Assembly: GCF_000337615.1 (NCBI RefSeq)
Contig: NZ_AOII01000041.1
Location: forward strand, 1-64,000
Length of the DNA stretch: 64,000 nt
Origin: Natrinema pallidum DSM 3751
GTDB taxonomy: Archaea; Halobacteriota; Halobacteria; Halobacteriales; Natrialbaceae
Direction of reading: 5' to 3'
A model generated the notes under the pieces. It was not told the origin of the DNA, did not search any database, and saw only the letters and a list, made by a program, of their open reading frames with translations. Numbering within the stretch: the stretch's first letter is position 1; each line of letters opens with the position of its first letter. Made by a program: the position numbers and the translations under genes. Positions 1-9,857 of this stretch are shown in pieces.

Positions 1-84
1 TACGAAGAGCTTCGTCGAGTCATCAGCAGCAATGAGATGCTCTCACGGGCTCACGCTGTGCCGGCTGTCGAGACCTCGGGGTAA
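1..84 (+). CDS. C-terminal end of an unidentified gene (cut by window edge)
   Basis: An open frame runs from the first base to a TAA at 82-84 and encodes the last 27 residues of a protein (YEELRRVISS then NEMLSRAHAV, ending VETSG). The start lies outside the window, so only the tail is visible. It is hydrophilic and shows no recognisable motif. The following 220 bases are AT-richer and look like the promoter region of the next gene. The fragment could also be a chance open frame, because it is short; no function is assigned. Confidence 0.4.
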   Translation, partial: YEELRRVISSNEMLSRAHAVPAVETSG

Positions 85-198
85 ACACGTACTATAAATC
101 AAATAGAGGGTGCTGTTTTCAGCCGTCTCAGTGGCTCAGCCAGGAACTCTATGGGGGTAAACACATGCGATAATTATAAACATTGTCCATGCATGTTT

Positions 199-232
199 CC
201 TAGTAGCACTGTATACCTAATACACCTAGTAG
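199..232. repeat. Direct repeat CCTAGTAG, 26-base period, upstream of the PHP gene
   Basis: CCTAGTAG occurs at 199-206 and again at 225-232, and a further CCCTAG lies just after. The copies sit about 75-105 bases before the next start codon, upstream of its likely TATA element, so they could be paired protein-binding sites. With only two short copies chance cannot be excluded. Confidence 0.3.
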
Positions 233-304
233 GCCCCTAGAGATCGCGACGGTCGGGACGGGAATGAAGAAATGCCTTTAGCAACGGGGCCGTTCGGATA
301 CCGT

Positions 305-1084
305 ATGACATATGCGGACTTACACGTCCACACGACCCGCTCGGACGGCAGCCTCGCGCTCGAGGCGGTCCCCGAGGCCGCTCGTCGCGGCGGCGTCGAG
401 GTCGTCGCGGTGACGGATCACGATCGGGTCCAGCCCTTCGACGGGCCGGTCGTCGAGCGCGACGGTGTGACGCTCGTACACGGAATCGAGTTGCGGGTCG
501 AGACGCCGGGGGGACAGCGGATCGACCTGCTGGGGTACGGACTCGAGCCGAGCGCGTCGCTCGAGGCGATTCTCGCCGACATTCAGGACAACCGGATCGA
601 ACGCGGGCGGGCGATCGTCGACTGCGTGGAGTCGCGACTGGGGATCGATCTCGACGTGACCATCGACGGCGGATTCGGGCGACCGCACATCGCGCGAGCG
701 ATCGAGGCCCATCCCGGAACAGAGTACGAGTATCAGGGCGCGTTCGATCACCTCATCGGCTCCGACTGTCCGTGTTACGTGCCCCGGGACGTCCCGTCGT
801 TCGAGACGGGGCGGGACGCACTGGCCGAGTCGTGTCGGCTCGTCTCGCTTGCGCATCCGCTGCGATACCGGGACCCGGACCGCGCGCTCGCGCTGGCGGC
901 CGACCTCGATGCCGTCGAACTCCAGTATCCCTACGGCCGGGATGTCGCCCGCGAGCCGGTCAAGCGCGCCATCGAACGCCACGACCTGCTCGCGACCGGC
1001 GGCAGCGACGCTCACGACGACCGCCTGGGAATCGACGGCCTCTCTCGGCGCGCGTACGACCGACTCGGGTTGACAGATAACTAA
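305..1084 (+). CDS. PHP-domain metal-dependent phosphoesterase
   Basis: A 259-residue protein of the PHP (polymerase and histidinol phosphatase) family, related to cytoplasmic phosphoesterases acting on nucleotides or RNA ends. Visible metal-binding motifs in order are HVH near residue 7, TDHD near 39, GIE near 64, GRPH near 122, AHP near 185 and GSDAH near 237, so the catalytic set is complete. The ATG at 305 is preferred to an in-frame ATG at 272, because the PHP fold begins immediately after it (MTYADLHVH) and because an A/T-rich element (CCTTTAG, about 274-280) lies 25-30 bases upstream, as expected for a leaderless haloarchaeal transcript. The exact substrate cannot be told from the sequence. 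A second, distinct PHP protein is encoded at 14699-15454. Confidence 0.9.
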   Translation: MTYADLHVHTTRSDGSLALEAVPEAARRGGVEVVAVTDHDRVQPFDGPVVERDGVTLVHGIELRVETPGGQRIDLLGYGLEPSASLEAILADIQDNRIERGRAIVDCVESRLGIDLDVTIDGGFGRPHIARAIEAHPGTEYEYQGAFDHLIGSDCPCYVPRDVPSFETGRDALAESCRLVSLAHPLRYRDPDRALALAADLDAVELQYPYGRDVAREPVKRAIERHDLLATGGSDAHDDRLGIDGLSRRAYDRLGLTDN

Positions 1085-1140
1085 CCCAAATCCTGGCCGC
1101 GAGCGGAGGGTTCAATGTGACGTGGTCCCAACAGCGGGAT

Positions 1141-1305
1141 ATGAACTGCCACTACTGTGACCGCGAGGCCGCCTTTGCGGCTGAGTCCGATGGACTCAAA
1201 GTCGGCCTCTGCGAGGAACACTTCCGCGAGCGGTTACAGGAACTCGCCGAAGCCGACGGGCTCGAGAGCCTGAAGGAGAAAGTCGACGTCGATCGCGCCG
1301 AGTAA
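1141..1305 (+). CDS. Small CxxC zinc-finger-like protein
   Basis: A 54-residue protein beginning MNCHYCDREAAF. The pairs C-x2-C at residues 3-6 and C-x2-H in GLCEEHF near residue 29 would make one zinc knuckle, followed by an acidic helical tail. The ATG at 1141 is chosen over an upstream GTG at 1117 because the zinc motif starts right after it. It lies 56 bases after the PHP gene on the same strand and may be cotranscribed. Tiny proteins of this form are common in haloarchaea; no function is known to me. Confidence 0.7.
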   Translation: MNCHYCDREAAFAAESDGLKVGLCEEHFRERLQELAEADGLESLKEKVDVDRAE

Positions 1306-1321
1306 GCGTCGCCGCGTCGTT

Positions 1322-2885
<1,564 letters not shown>

Positions 2886-3298
2886 CGACGGTCTCGACCG
2901 CTGCCGATTCTCTCGTGTGAGCCCCCGAATCGAAACCGACCACGTTCTGCCGCAGGGAACGGTCGATTAGACGAACGTCAATATCGTCCCCGGATCGCGT
3001 GACGGGGCGGCAATATCTGCCGCGCGCGGGCGCAATCGCGTCGGGACGGCCCGTTCGGGCGACGATTCGCGGGGAAAGTATTCGATTTCGAGCCGTTCGC
3101 CACCCGATCCTGGGTGACAAACACGTAAAATATAACCGCCGCTCGAAAAAGACGTGATTTCCAATGCCCTTATATGCATTAAATCTGCTTTAGCATTGGA
3201 CGGATAAACCTATTACAGCCAATATTCCGCCCATTCGTCAACGCTAATCCTTAAATAGAGCAGAGACAATCGACCCAAACGTGATTAAGAGGACGATC
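2886..3298. other. Intergenic region: amt regulatory region
   Basis: No credible gene is seen in these 413 bases. The first half is GC-rich and featureless. From about 3120 the sequence becomes AT-rich and holds a perfect inverted repeat (CCAATGC at 3161-3167, GCATTGG at 3193-3199) and a TATA-like CCTTAAATAG at 3249-3258, about 40 bases before the leader ORF at 3299. This looks like the control region of the ammonium transporter gene. Confidence 0.6.
3161..3199. promoter_or_regulatory. Inverted repeat upstream of the amt promoter
   Basis: CCAATGC (3161-3167) and GCATTGG (3193-3199) are perfect reverse complements separated by 25 bases, and a further GCATT lies between them at 3176-3180. The element ends 50 bases before the TATA-like box at 3249. 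It is a candidate binding site for a nitrogen-responsive regulator. The regulator is not known. Confidence 0.4.
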
Positions 3299-3379
3299 AT
3301 GAACGAAGCTGCACTAAAAGAGGGCGATCGTATGGTGAGTGGAAGTTGCAGTGACCGGGAGAGAGGGGTGAGTATCTGA
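3299..3379 (+). CDS. Possible 26-residue leader ORF translationally coupled to amt
   Basis: ATG at 3299 opens a 26-codon frame (begins [15 protein letters not shown]) that stops with TGA at 3377-3379, so the stop shares an A with the ATG of the transporter gene (TGATG). A GGACG element lies 4 bases before its ATG and the TATA-like box at 3249-3258 would place the transcript start near 3280, upstream of it. This suggests that the transporter is translated after a leader peptide. The peptide has one cysteine, one lysine and no repeated amino acid typical of attenuators. It could be a chance frame. Confidence 0.4.
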   Translation: MNEAALKEGDRMVSGSCSDRERGVSI

Positions 3380-5079
3380 TGGAGCCGACGCTCCTGCAGA
3401 CCGACGTGGACCCACAGGTCATCGCCGACGGGGTCAATCTCCTGTGGGTGCTCGTCGCGACCTTCCTGATCTTCTTCATGCACGCCGGCTTCGCCATGCT
3501 CGAGGCGGGACAAGTGCGCTCGAAGAACGTCGCCAACCAGCTGACGAAGAACCTGTTGACCTGGAGCGTCGGGGTCGCCGTGTTCTTCCTGATCGGTGCG
3601 GCGATCTCCGGCGTCGTCGGCGGCGATGGATTCTCGCTGACGTTGGCCGCCGAAAACCCGAACGCGTGGGTCGACTGGCTGTTCGGTGCCGTCTTCGCGA
3701 TGACGGCGGCGACCATCGTGTCGGGAGCCGTCGCCGGCCGTGCGAAGCTTCGTGCGTACGTCGGCTACACCTTCGTGCTGGCCGCGGTCATTTACCCGGT
3801 CGTCGCCGGGATGGGGTGGGGCACGGCAGGGCCGCTCACTGCAGATGGCGTGCTCGGTGCCGTTATCGGAGCCGGATTCCACGACTTCGCCGGCGGGATG
3901 ATCGTCCACGGAATGGGCGGCATCGCCGGTCTCACCGCTGCCTGGGTGCTCGGCCCGCGCATGGACCGGTACAACGACGACGGCAGTGCAAACGTTATTC
4001 CCGGCCACTCGCTGACCTTCGCCGTGCTCGGAACGCTCATCCTCGCGTTCGGCTGGTACGGCTTCAACGTCGGAACCGCGGCGACCGTCTTCGAGGTCAC
4101 CGACTCCGGTGACCTCGCGCTCGCTTCCTTCGCGACCGTCGGCCGCGTCGCCCTGACCACGACGCTCGCGATGGCGTGCGGTGCGATCGGAGCCGGCCTC
4201 GTCGCGTGGCTCAAGACCGGCAAGGTCGATACGCTCTACGTCGCGAACGGCCTCCTCGCCGGTCTGGTCGGCATCACCGCGATCCCCGACACCACTGCGT
4301 GGTGGGGCGCGTTCGTCGTCGGCGGCATCGCCGGCGCACAGTTACCGATCGTCTTCGAGTTCGTCGAGGACTACCTGAAGATCGACGACGTCTGTGCGGT
4401 CTTCCCCGTCCACGGCTCTGCGGGTATCATCGGAACGCTCCTGTTCCCGTTCGTGGCGGCACCGGGCGTCGTCGATAGCGTCGGGACCGCGTTCGCGGCG
4501 CAGATCGCTGGCGTCGCCGTCATCACCGTCTGGACGGTCGCTGCGACCGCGATCGTCTTCGGCGCGTTCAAGGCCGTCGGACAGGCCCGCGTCTCCGAGG
4601 AACACGAACGCGACGGCCTCGACGTCTCCGAACACGGCGTCGACACCTACCCCGAGTTCGGCCAGCCCGATGTCGCCACCGATGGCGGCCACACGGAGGA
4701 GATCATCCGTTCCGACGGCGGCGATCCGAACGACGGGCGGATCAAGATGGTCACCGCGATCGTCCGCCCCGACCGCCTCGGCGCGATCAAGCAGTCGCTG
4801 GCCGAAGCCGGCGCACCGTCGCTGACCGTCACCAACGTCTCCGGTCGCGGCTCTCAGCCCGCGAAGAAGGGCCAGTGGCGCGGCGAGGAGTACACGGTCG
4901 ATCTCCACCAGAAGGTCAAAATCGAATGCGTCGTCGCCGACATCCCCGCCCAGGAGGTCGTCGATGCCATCCGCGAGGGTGCCGAAACCGGCGAACCCGG
5001 CGACGGCAAAATCTTCGTCATGCCCGTCGAGGGCGCGACGCAGATCCGCACCGGCAAGACCGGACCCGACGCCGTCTGA
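3379..5079 (+). CDS. amt: Ammonium transporter with fused C-terminal PII (GlnK-like) domain
   Basis: A 566-residue fusion. Residues 1 to about 400 form an Amt/MEP ammonium channel of about 11 membrane helices with the twin pore histidines in [10 protein letters not shown] and PVHGSAGI. After a linker, residues from about 455 on ([14 protein letters not shown]) form a complete PII signal domain: T-loop with tyrosine in [10 protein letters not shown], the VKIECVV strand, and the C-terminal [11 protein letters not shown] segment. Free GlnK proteins normally bind Amt trimers to close the pore when nitrogen is replete; here both parts are in one chain, with the acidic segment SDGGDPNDG at the junction resembling the N terminus of free haloarchaeal GlnK. 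The start at 3379 overlaps the stop of a small leader ORF. No separate glnK is seen nearby. Confidence 0.95.
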   Translation: MEPTLLQTDVDPQVIADGVNLLWVLVATFLIFFMHAGFAMLEAGQVRSKNVANQLTKNLLTWSVGVAVFFLIGAAISGVVGGDGFSLTLAAENPNAWVDWLFGAVFAMTAATIVSGAVAGRAKLRAYVGYTFVLAAVIYPVVAGMGWGTAGPLTADGVLGAVIGAGFHDFAGGMIVHGMGGIAGLTAAWVLGPRMDRYNDDGSANVIPGHSLTFAVLGTLILAFGWYGFNVGTAATVFEVTDSGDLALASFATVGRVALTTTLAMACGAIGAGLVAWLKTGKVDTLYVANGLLAGLVGITAIPDTTAWWGAFVVGGIAGAQLPIVFEFVEDYLKIDDVCAVFPVHGSAGIIGTLLFPFVAAPGVVDSVGTAFAAQIAGVAVITVWTVAATAIVFGAFKAVGQARVSEEHERDGLDVSEHGVDTYPEFGQPDVATDGGHTEEIIRSDGGDPNDGRIKMVTAIVRPDRLGAIKQSLAEAGAPSLTVTNVSGRGSQPAKKGQWRGEEYTVDLHQKVKIECVVADIPAQEVVDAIREGAETGEPGDGKIFVMPVEGATQIRTGKTGPDAV

Positions 5080-5295
5080 ATTCGGGACGCGGCCGACCGT
5101 GCGGTCCCCGTCGATTCGATCGAAGGCACCGGCAGTCGATGCGGTCTCGTCCGGTTCCCCGGTTTCTCGAGCGACCACGAGTGGCGGGTGAGCGGCCGAG
5201 TAAACGACCCCACGCGTACACGTTCGGCAGTTCCTGCCGGCGGATCGGCGTCGAACCTCGGTACTACTTTGCCCCGCGACTGCGAAAGCCCGCGC

Positions 5296-6642
5296 ATGAC
5301 CGAGGACAATTCACGCGAGCTGTACGACCGGGCGCTATCGGTGATGCCCGGCGGTGTCAACTCAGCGGTTCGCGCGGCAATCGAACCCTATCCGTTCTTC
5401 GTGCGGAAAGGCGAAGGCGGTCACGTCATCGACGCCGACGGGAACCGCTATATCGACTGGGTGATGGGGCTCGGCCCGCTGCTGTTGGGTCACGACCTCC
5501 CCGAGCAGGTCCAGGCCGCCATCCAGCAGAAGGCCAGCGAGGGACCGATGTACGGCACGCCCACGCCGGTCGAAGTCGACCTGGCGGAGTTCGTCGTCCG
5601 CCACGTCCCCAGCGTCGAGAAGATCCGGTTCGTCAACTCCGGGACCGAAGCCACCACCTCCGCCGTGCGACTCGCGCGGGGGTACACCGGCCGGAACAAG
5701 ATCGTCGTCATGCAGGGCGGCTACCACGGTGCCCAGGAGTCGACGCTGGTCGAGGGCGACGCCGACGATCCGAAACCGTCCTCGGCGGGGATTCCGCAGT
5801 CGTTCTCCGAGCACACCCTTCCCGTCCCGTTCAACGACGAGGAGGCCATGCGCGAGGTCTTCGAAGACCACGGCGACGACATCGCGGCGGTCCTCACCGA
5901 ACCCATTCTGGGTAACTACGGCATCGTCTACCCCGAATCGGGCTATCACGAGTTCCTCCGCGAGATCACCGACGACCACGGCTCCCTGCTGATCTTCGAC
6001 GAGGTCATCACCGGCTTCCGCGTCGGCGGGCTGGGTTGTGCACAAAGCGAATTCGGCGTCACGCCGGACCTGACGACGTTCGGCAAGATCATCGGCGGCG
6101 GCTTCCCCGTCGGCGCGATCGGCGGTCGCGCCGAGATCATCGAGCAGTTCACACCCTCCGGCGACGTCTTCCAGGCCGGCACCTTCTCGGGTCACCCCGT
6201 CACGATGGCGGCCGGCCTCGAGACGCTGAAGTTCGCCGCCGCAAACGACGTCTACGACCACGTCAACGGACTCGGCGACCGGCTCCGGCATGGGCTGACC
6301 GACATCGTAACCGATCAGGCCCCCAGCTATACCGTCACCGGAACGGACAGCCTGTTCAAAGTAATCTTTACGCGGGACGGGCCGGGTCCGGACTCGCTCG
6401 AGGAGCAGTGCGAGGCCGGCTGTCGGCAGGACCCGACCTGTTCGCGATACGACTACTGTCCGAAAAACGCCGCGGACGTCAAAAACGCCGAGACGGAGCG
6501 CTGGCGGCGCATCTTCTGGGGCGAAATGAAAGATCGGGATGTCTTCCTCTCGCAGAACCAGTTCGAGTGTCAGTTCGTCAGTTACGGCCACACCGTCGCG
6601 GACGTCGAGGAGACGCTCGAGGCGTACAAGGAAGCGCTCTGA
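5296..6642 (+). CDS. hemL: Glutamate-1-semialdehyde 2,1-aminomutase
   Basis: HemL converts glutamate-1-semialdehyde to 5-aminolevulinate, the substrate of HemB, using pyridoxal phosphate. The 448-residue sequence is a class III aminotransferase: [12 protein letters not shown] at the N terminus, [14 protein letters not shown], the aspartate motif [12 protein letters not shown], and the PLP lysine in [18 protein letters not shown]. It is slightly longer than bacterial forms because of a cysteine-rich segment near residues 370-400 ([10 protein letters not shown] then [10 protein letters not shown]), a feature seen here that may be lineage-specific. The ATG at 5296 is chosen over a frame opening at 5188; a TTTGCCCC-type promoter element lies about 27 bases before it. 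Confidence 0.96.
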   Translation: MTEDNSRELYDRALSVMPGGVNSAVRAAIEPYPFFVRKGEGGHVIDADGNRYIDWVMGLGPLLLGHDLPEQVQAAIQQKASEGPMYGTPTPVEVDLAEFVVRHVPSVEKIRFVNSGTEATTSAVRLARGYTGRNKIVVMQGGYHGAQESTLVEGDADDPKPSSAGIPQSFSEHTLPVPFNDEEAMREVFEDHGDDIAAVLTEPILGNYGIVYPESGYHEFLREITDDHGSLLIFDEVITGFRVGGLGCAQSEFGVTPDLTTFGKIIGGGFPVGAIGGRAEIIEQFTPSGDVFQAGTFSGHPVTMAAGLETLKFAAANDVYDHVNGLGDRLRHGLTDIVTDQAPSYTVTGTDSLFKVIFTRDGPGPDSLEEQCEAGCRQDPTCSRYDYCPKNAADVKNAETERWRRIFWGEMKDRDVFLSQNQFECQFVSYGHTVADVEETLEAYKEAL

Positions 6643-6780
6643 TCGCGTCCCGTTCGGTGTGTTCCCGACGGCGAACTCGCCGCGACCGGCGGTATCGGCG
6701 GGGCCGACGGCGTCACGGCCGCGCGCTCACGGCTCCCGACCGAGCGTCGAACGGCGAAAACCGAGGCGGAGTCACCAGGG

Positions 6781-9096
6781 TCAGTCGTCGTCGCTGACCG
6801 GGTCGGCCGGGCTGCGGTCGCCGAAGATTCGGTCGGCGATGACGTGACCGCTCGTCTCCTCGGCGGTCGCCTTCCGCTGGAAGAGGAGTTTCGCAACGAC
6901 GTCCCAGGCGAACAGGACCGCTCCGAGGATCAACAGCGTATCACCGGGCATACGCAGCCAGAACAGCGTCTGGATGAGCCCGCCGTTGTAGAACTCGAGG
7001 CTTCGCGAGGCGGCATACCCCTGCGTGAACGCGGTCTCGAGTTGGAGGAAACCGACGGGGAGCAGCGACAGGAACAACATCAGCGCGAGGCCGAGGTTGC
7101 ACAGCCAGAACGACCAGCGCAGCCGGCGTTCGGACCAGTGGGTGTTACGAGTGGTCACGCGGAGGATGTAGACGGCCATTCCCATCGCGAGGAAGCCGAA
7201 CGCACCGAACATCGCGCCGTGGGCGTGGGCGACCGTCAGATAGGTCCCGCTCTCGAAGTAGCTGATCACCGGCAGGTTGATGAAGAAGCCGATCACGCCG
7301 GCCCCGAAGAAGTTCCAGACGGACGAGGCGACGATGAAGTAGAAGGCCATTCGGTAGGGGAAGTCCGTGCCGGCGGTGTCCATCGCACGGTACTGTCCCA
7401 GCGCCTCGTAGAGGATAAAGAGCAGCGGGATGAACTCGAGGGTCGAGAAGACGCTCCCGATCGGCAGCCAGACTTCGGGGAGGCCGGCCCACCAGTAGTG
7501 GTGAGAGACGCCGATGATGCCGCTGCCCATGACCAGCGCGGCCTGGAAGATGACGGCTTTCTCGGCGGATTTCTTGGTGAGGAGGTTCATCGAGACCAGC
7601 GTCAGCGCGATAACGACGATGATGAAGAACTCGAAGACGCCTTCGACCCACATGTGGACGACCCACCAGCGCCAGAACTCCGTCATGACGAAGTTCGTCT
7701 CGGGCGTGTAGAGGAAGCCGGCCATGAACAGCAGGCCGATAGACCCGCCCGCGTAGACGATCATATGGGCCAGCCCGTAGCGGGGTTCGCGGTCGAGTAA
7801 CGGTTTGAACCCGCGTGCGACCAGGGCAGTCCAGCCGAGGAAGCCGACCAGCAGCCCGGCCTGCCAGATACGGCCGATCTCGACGTACTCCAGCCCCTCG
7901 TTGCCCAGGAGCCACCAGAGTTGGCCGTCGAAGACGTTGTTGATGCCAAGCCAGATGCCGGCCAGACCGCCGACGGCGACGACGAGCAGCGCGCCGATCA
8001 GACCCTTGATGTAGAGGGCCTGCTTGCGCGGTTCGTGACCCGTCAACAGCGGCGCGAGGAACAGTCCGGCACCGAGCCACATCGTGGCGATCCAGAGCAC
8101 GCCGAGGTCGACGTGCCAGGTCCGGGCGATCGACCAGGGAAGCCACTGGAGGATGTCGAACCCGAGTAGCTCGTTGAGGCCGAAGAAGCCGTCACGCTCG
8201 ATGTAGTAGTGGGCGAGCAGACCGCCGAGGAACGTCTGGAGAACGAACAGCACCGCCCCGATGAGGATAAATCTGGTACTCAGTAGCTGACTCGGCGTCA
8301 GATCGATCTCCTTCGGATGGGGGATCGAGACGCCCCCGGCCTCCGGTTCGGGGAGTTCGACGGCCTGGTAGAGCCAGATCGCGATCCCGGCACCGGCGAC
8401 CAGCAACACCATCGCGATGACGCTCCAGGTCATCACGGCCCCGCCGGCGTCGTTACCCGCGGCCGGCGAGTACGGGAAGTCGTTCGTGAACGAGACGTCG
8501 GTTCCCGGACGGTCGGTGTGAGAAATCCAGGCGGTCCACAGCGCGAAGTCGGCGAACTGCTCGGCCTCTTCCTCCGTCGGAATCAGCCCCTCCTGAATCC
8601 CCCGCTCGCGGTCGCCCTCGTGGTACGTCTCGACGTAGTCCTGACGCACCTGCTCGTGGGCATACGCCTCCGCCGCGGAGTACTCGACCCGCTCGCCGTG
8701 GGTACTCGACTGGAGTTCCTGACGAACCGTCTCGTCGATCGCGGCCTGTTCGGGCGTCTCGAGGTCCTCGTAGGCCGTCTCGTACTCCTCCTGCGCGTAG
8801 TAGTCGCGCATGTAGTCGGTCTTCAACTCGAGGGTATCGGCCGTGTAGTCGACGTCGTAGTAACTACCGCGGCCCAGCATCGACCCCTGGTTCATCAAGC
8901 CGTTCTCCTGGAAGACGGTTTTCCCGGACTGCACATCGTCGCTCGTCGCGACCGTTTCGCCGTCCGGACCGACGATCGTGTTCGGGATCTCCGGTTCGTT
9001 CTCGTAGGAGAGCCACGCCCCGCCGCCCATGACGACGAGGTTCACGACGAAAATCGTCGCGAGAAACATGGCGAGTTGTTTTCTGGATATCTGCAT
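6781..9096 (-). CDS. norB: Quinol-dependent nitric oxide reductase, large subunit (qNOR type)
   Basis: A 771-residue membrane enzyme that reduces two NO to N2O. It belongs to the heme-copper oxidase superfamily and has about 14 membrane helices. An N-terminal helix and a soluble domain of about 200 residues (to about residue 220) fuse the cytochrome-c-like part to the catalytic core, the hallmark of quinol-type NOR. Key motifs include VVHMWVEGVFEF, SHHYWWAGLPE and YLTVAHAHGAMFGAFG, which supply heme and FeB ligands. The ATG at 9096 (MQISRKQLAMF) is preferred to a TTG at 9129. The gene lies 186 bases downstream of a globin gene on the same strand and is inserted among hem genes. It detoxifies NO or serves the last-but-one step of denitrification. 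Confidence 0.95.
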   Translation of the reverse strand: MQISRKQLAMFLATIFVVNLVVMGGGAWLSYENEPEIPNTIVGPDGETVATSDDVQSGKTVFQENGLMNQGSMLGRGSYYDVDYTADTLELKTDYMRDYYAQEEYETAYEDLETPEQAAIDETVRQELQSSTHGERVEYSAAEAYAHEQVRQDYVETYHEGDRERGIQEGLIPTEEEAEQFADFALWTAWISHTDRPGTDVSFTNDFPYSPAAGNDAGGAVMTWSVIAMVLLVAGAGIAIWLYQAVELPEPEAGGVSIPHPKEIDLTPSQLLSTRFILIGAVLFVLQTFLGGLLAHYYIERDGFFGLNELLGFDILQWLPWSIARTWHVDLGVLWIATMWLGAGLFLAPLLTGHEPRKQALYIKGLIGALLVVAVGGLAGIWLGINNVFDGQLWWLLGNEGLEYVEIGRIWQAGLLVGFLGWTALVARGFKPLLDREPRYGLAHMIVYAGGSIGLLFMAGFLYTPETNFVMTEFWRWWVVHMWVEGVFEFFIIVVIALTLVSMNLLTKKSAEKAVIFQAALVMGSGIIGVSHHYWWAGLPEVWLPIGSVFSTLEFIPLLFILYEALGQYRAMDTAGTDFPYRMAFYFIVASSVWNFFGAGVIGFFINLPVISYFESGTYLTVAHAHGAMFGAFGFLAMGMAVYILRVTTRNTHWSERRLRWSFWLCNLGLALMLFLSLLPVGFLQLETAFTQGYAASRSLEFYNGGLIQTLFWLRMPGDTLLILGAVLFAWDVVAKLLFQRKATAEETSGHVIADRIFGDRSPADPVSDDD

Positions 9097-9126
9097 GACA
9101 ATCGGACCTCGAACCTGAACCCCCCT

Positions 9127-9176
9127 CAAATAACCCAGTAGTTCCTACGATCTGGAAGAAGGCCCGAACACGTTCG
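9127..9176 (-). promoter_or_regulatory. norB promoter with CGAAC-N2-GTTCG palindrome
   Basis: CGAACACGTTCG at 9165-9176 has perfect five-base arms around two bases. About 35 bases closer to the gene, a reverse-strand TATA-like GTTATTT lies at 9127-9133, about 30 bases before the ATG at 9096. A related palindrome precedes the globin gene (9690-9702). From memory, an inverted repeat CGAAC-N4-GTTCG upstream of the TATA/BRE has been reported for NarO-controlled denitrification genes of Haloferax; spacing here differs. Confidence 0.5.
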
Positions 9177-9282
9177 CAGGGGCTGTTAGGGGACGTGAGT
9201 TCGTAGCGATCCCCCAACCGTCCGTCGATCGACGGCGGTCGGGGGCTCCGACCCGCTCACGAAGCGGAACGGGCGAAAACAG

Positions 9283-9648
9283 TCAGTCCGCGGCCGTGAC
9301 GATCGCGTCCTGATAGCTCGCGATTTCCTCGAGAACCGACTCGCGGTCGTCTTCGTCGACGTCGAACTCGGCGGGCGCGTCGTCGAGGTGCGTCGCGATG
9401 GCCTGGAAGTCCGTCGGCGTGATACCCATATCCGCGTGAACGGCTTCCATCTCGCCGCCATCGTACTCGACCGGACCGCCGGTGACCGAACTGATGAACT
9501 GGGCCTGATGTGCGCGCTGTTTCTGCATATCGACGTCGTCGAAGTAGCCGACGACCTGGTCGTCCGCCATGATACGGTCGTAGAATTCGTCGACGACAGC
9601 CGTAATCGCGTCTTCACCGCCGAGTCGCTCGTAGAGGGTGTCTGCCAT
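9283..9648 (-). CDS. Truncated hemoglobin (group I, 2-on-2 globin)
   Basis: A 121-residue truncated globin, the usual length. It begins MADTLYERLGGEDAITAVVDEFYDR, typical of the family, and continues through VVGYFDDVDMQKQRAHQAQF, where the histidine of RAHQ fits the proximal heme ligand, then the glycine-rich ISSVTGGP turn. The ATG at 9648 was chosen because the family N terminus starts there; a TATA element TTTATATTA lies about 25-33 bases upstream on the reverse strand (9673-9681). Such globins bind O2 and NO and can oxidise NO to nitrate. Placement 186 bases before the NO reductase gene on the same strand supports a role in NO protection. Confidence 0.92.
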   Translation of the reverse strand: MADTLYERLGGEDAITAVVDEFYDRIMADDQVVGYFDDVDMQKQRAHQAQFISSVTGGPVEYDGGEMEAVHADMGITPTDFQAIATHLDDAPAEFDVDEDDRESVLEEIASYQDAIVTAAD

Positions 9649-9672
9649 TCGGTCAAATATTCGACTGCCACG

Positions 9673-9707
9673 TAATATAAATAGCATCCCGAACGTGTTT
9701 CGCGAAA
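9673..9707 (-). promoter_or_regulatory. Globin promoter with CGAAC/TTTCG imperfect palindrome
   Basis: On the plus strand CGAACGTGTTTCG spans 9690-9702 and overlaps a perfect palindrome TTTCGCGAAA at 9698-9707. The reverse-strand TATA (TTTATATTA) is at 9673-9681, directly gene-proximal. The CGAAC half and its CCCGAAC context match the palindrome upstream of norB, so the two genes may share a regulator. Confidence 0.45.
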
Positions 9708-9857
9708 ACATTGTGTGTCAACCTCAATCGAATGAGTTCGGAGCCACTGCAGCAGTTCCATCACGCGACCCGATTCCGTTCCGGTTCGTGAAATCGCGTG
9801 CGTTTCCCGCGTCGGACAAGCGTGCGCTTTTCATACTCGAGGCACCGACTGCACCCT

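Noticed and set aside
8317-9141. 274-codon frame antisense to the NO reductase
   Set aside because: Shadow of norB; composition is arginine/valine-rich and no family is visible.
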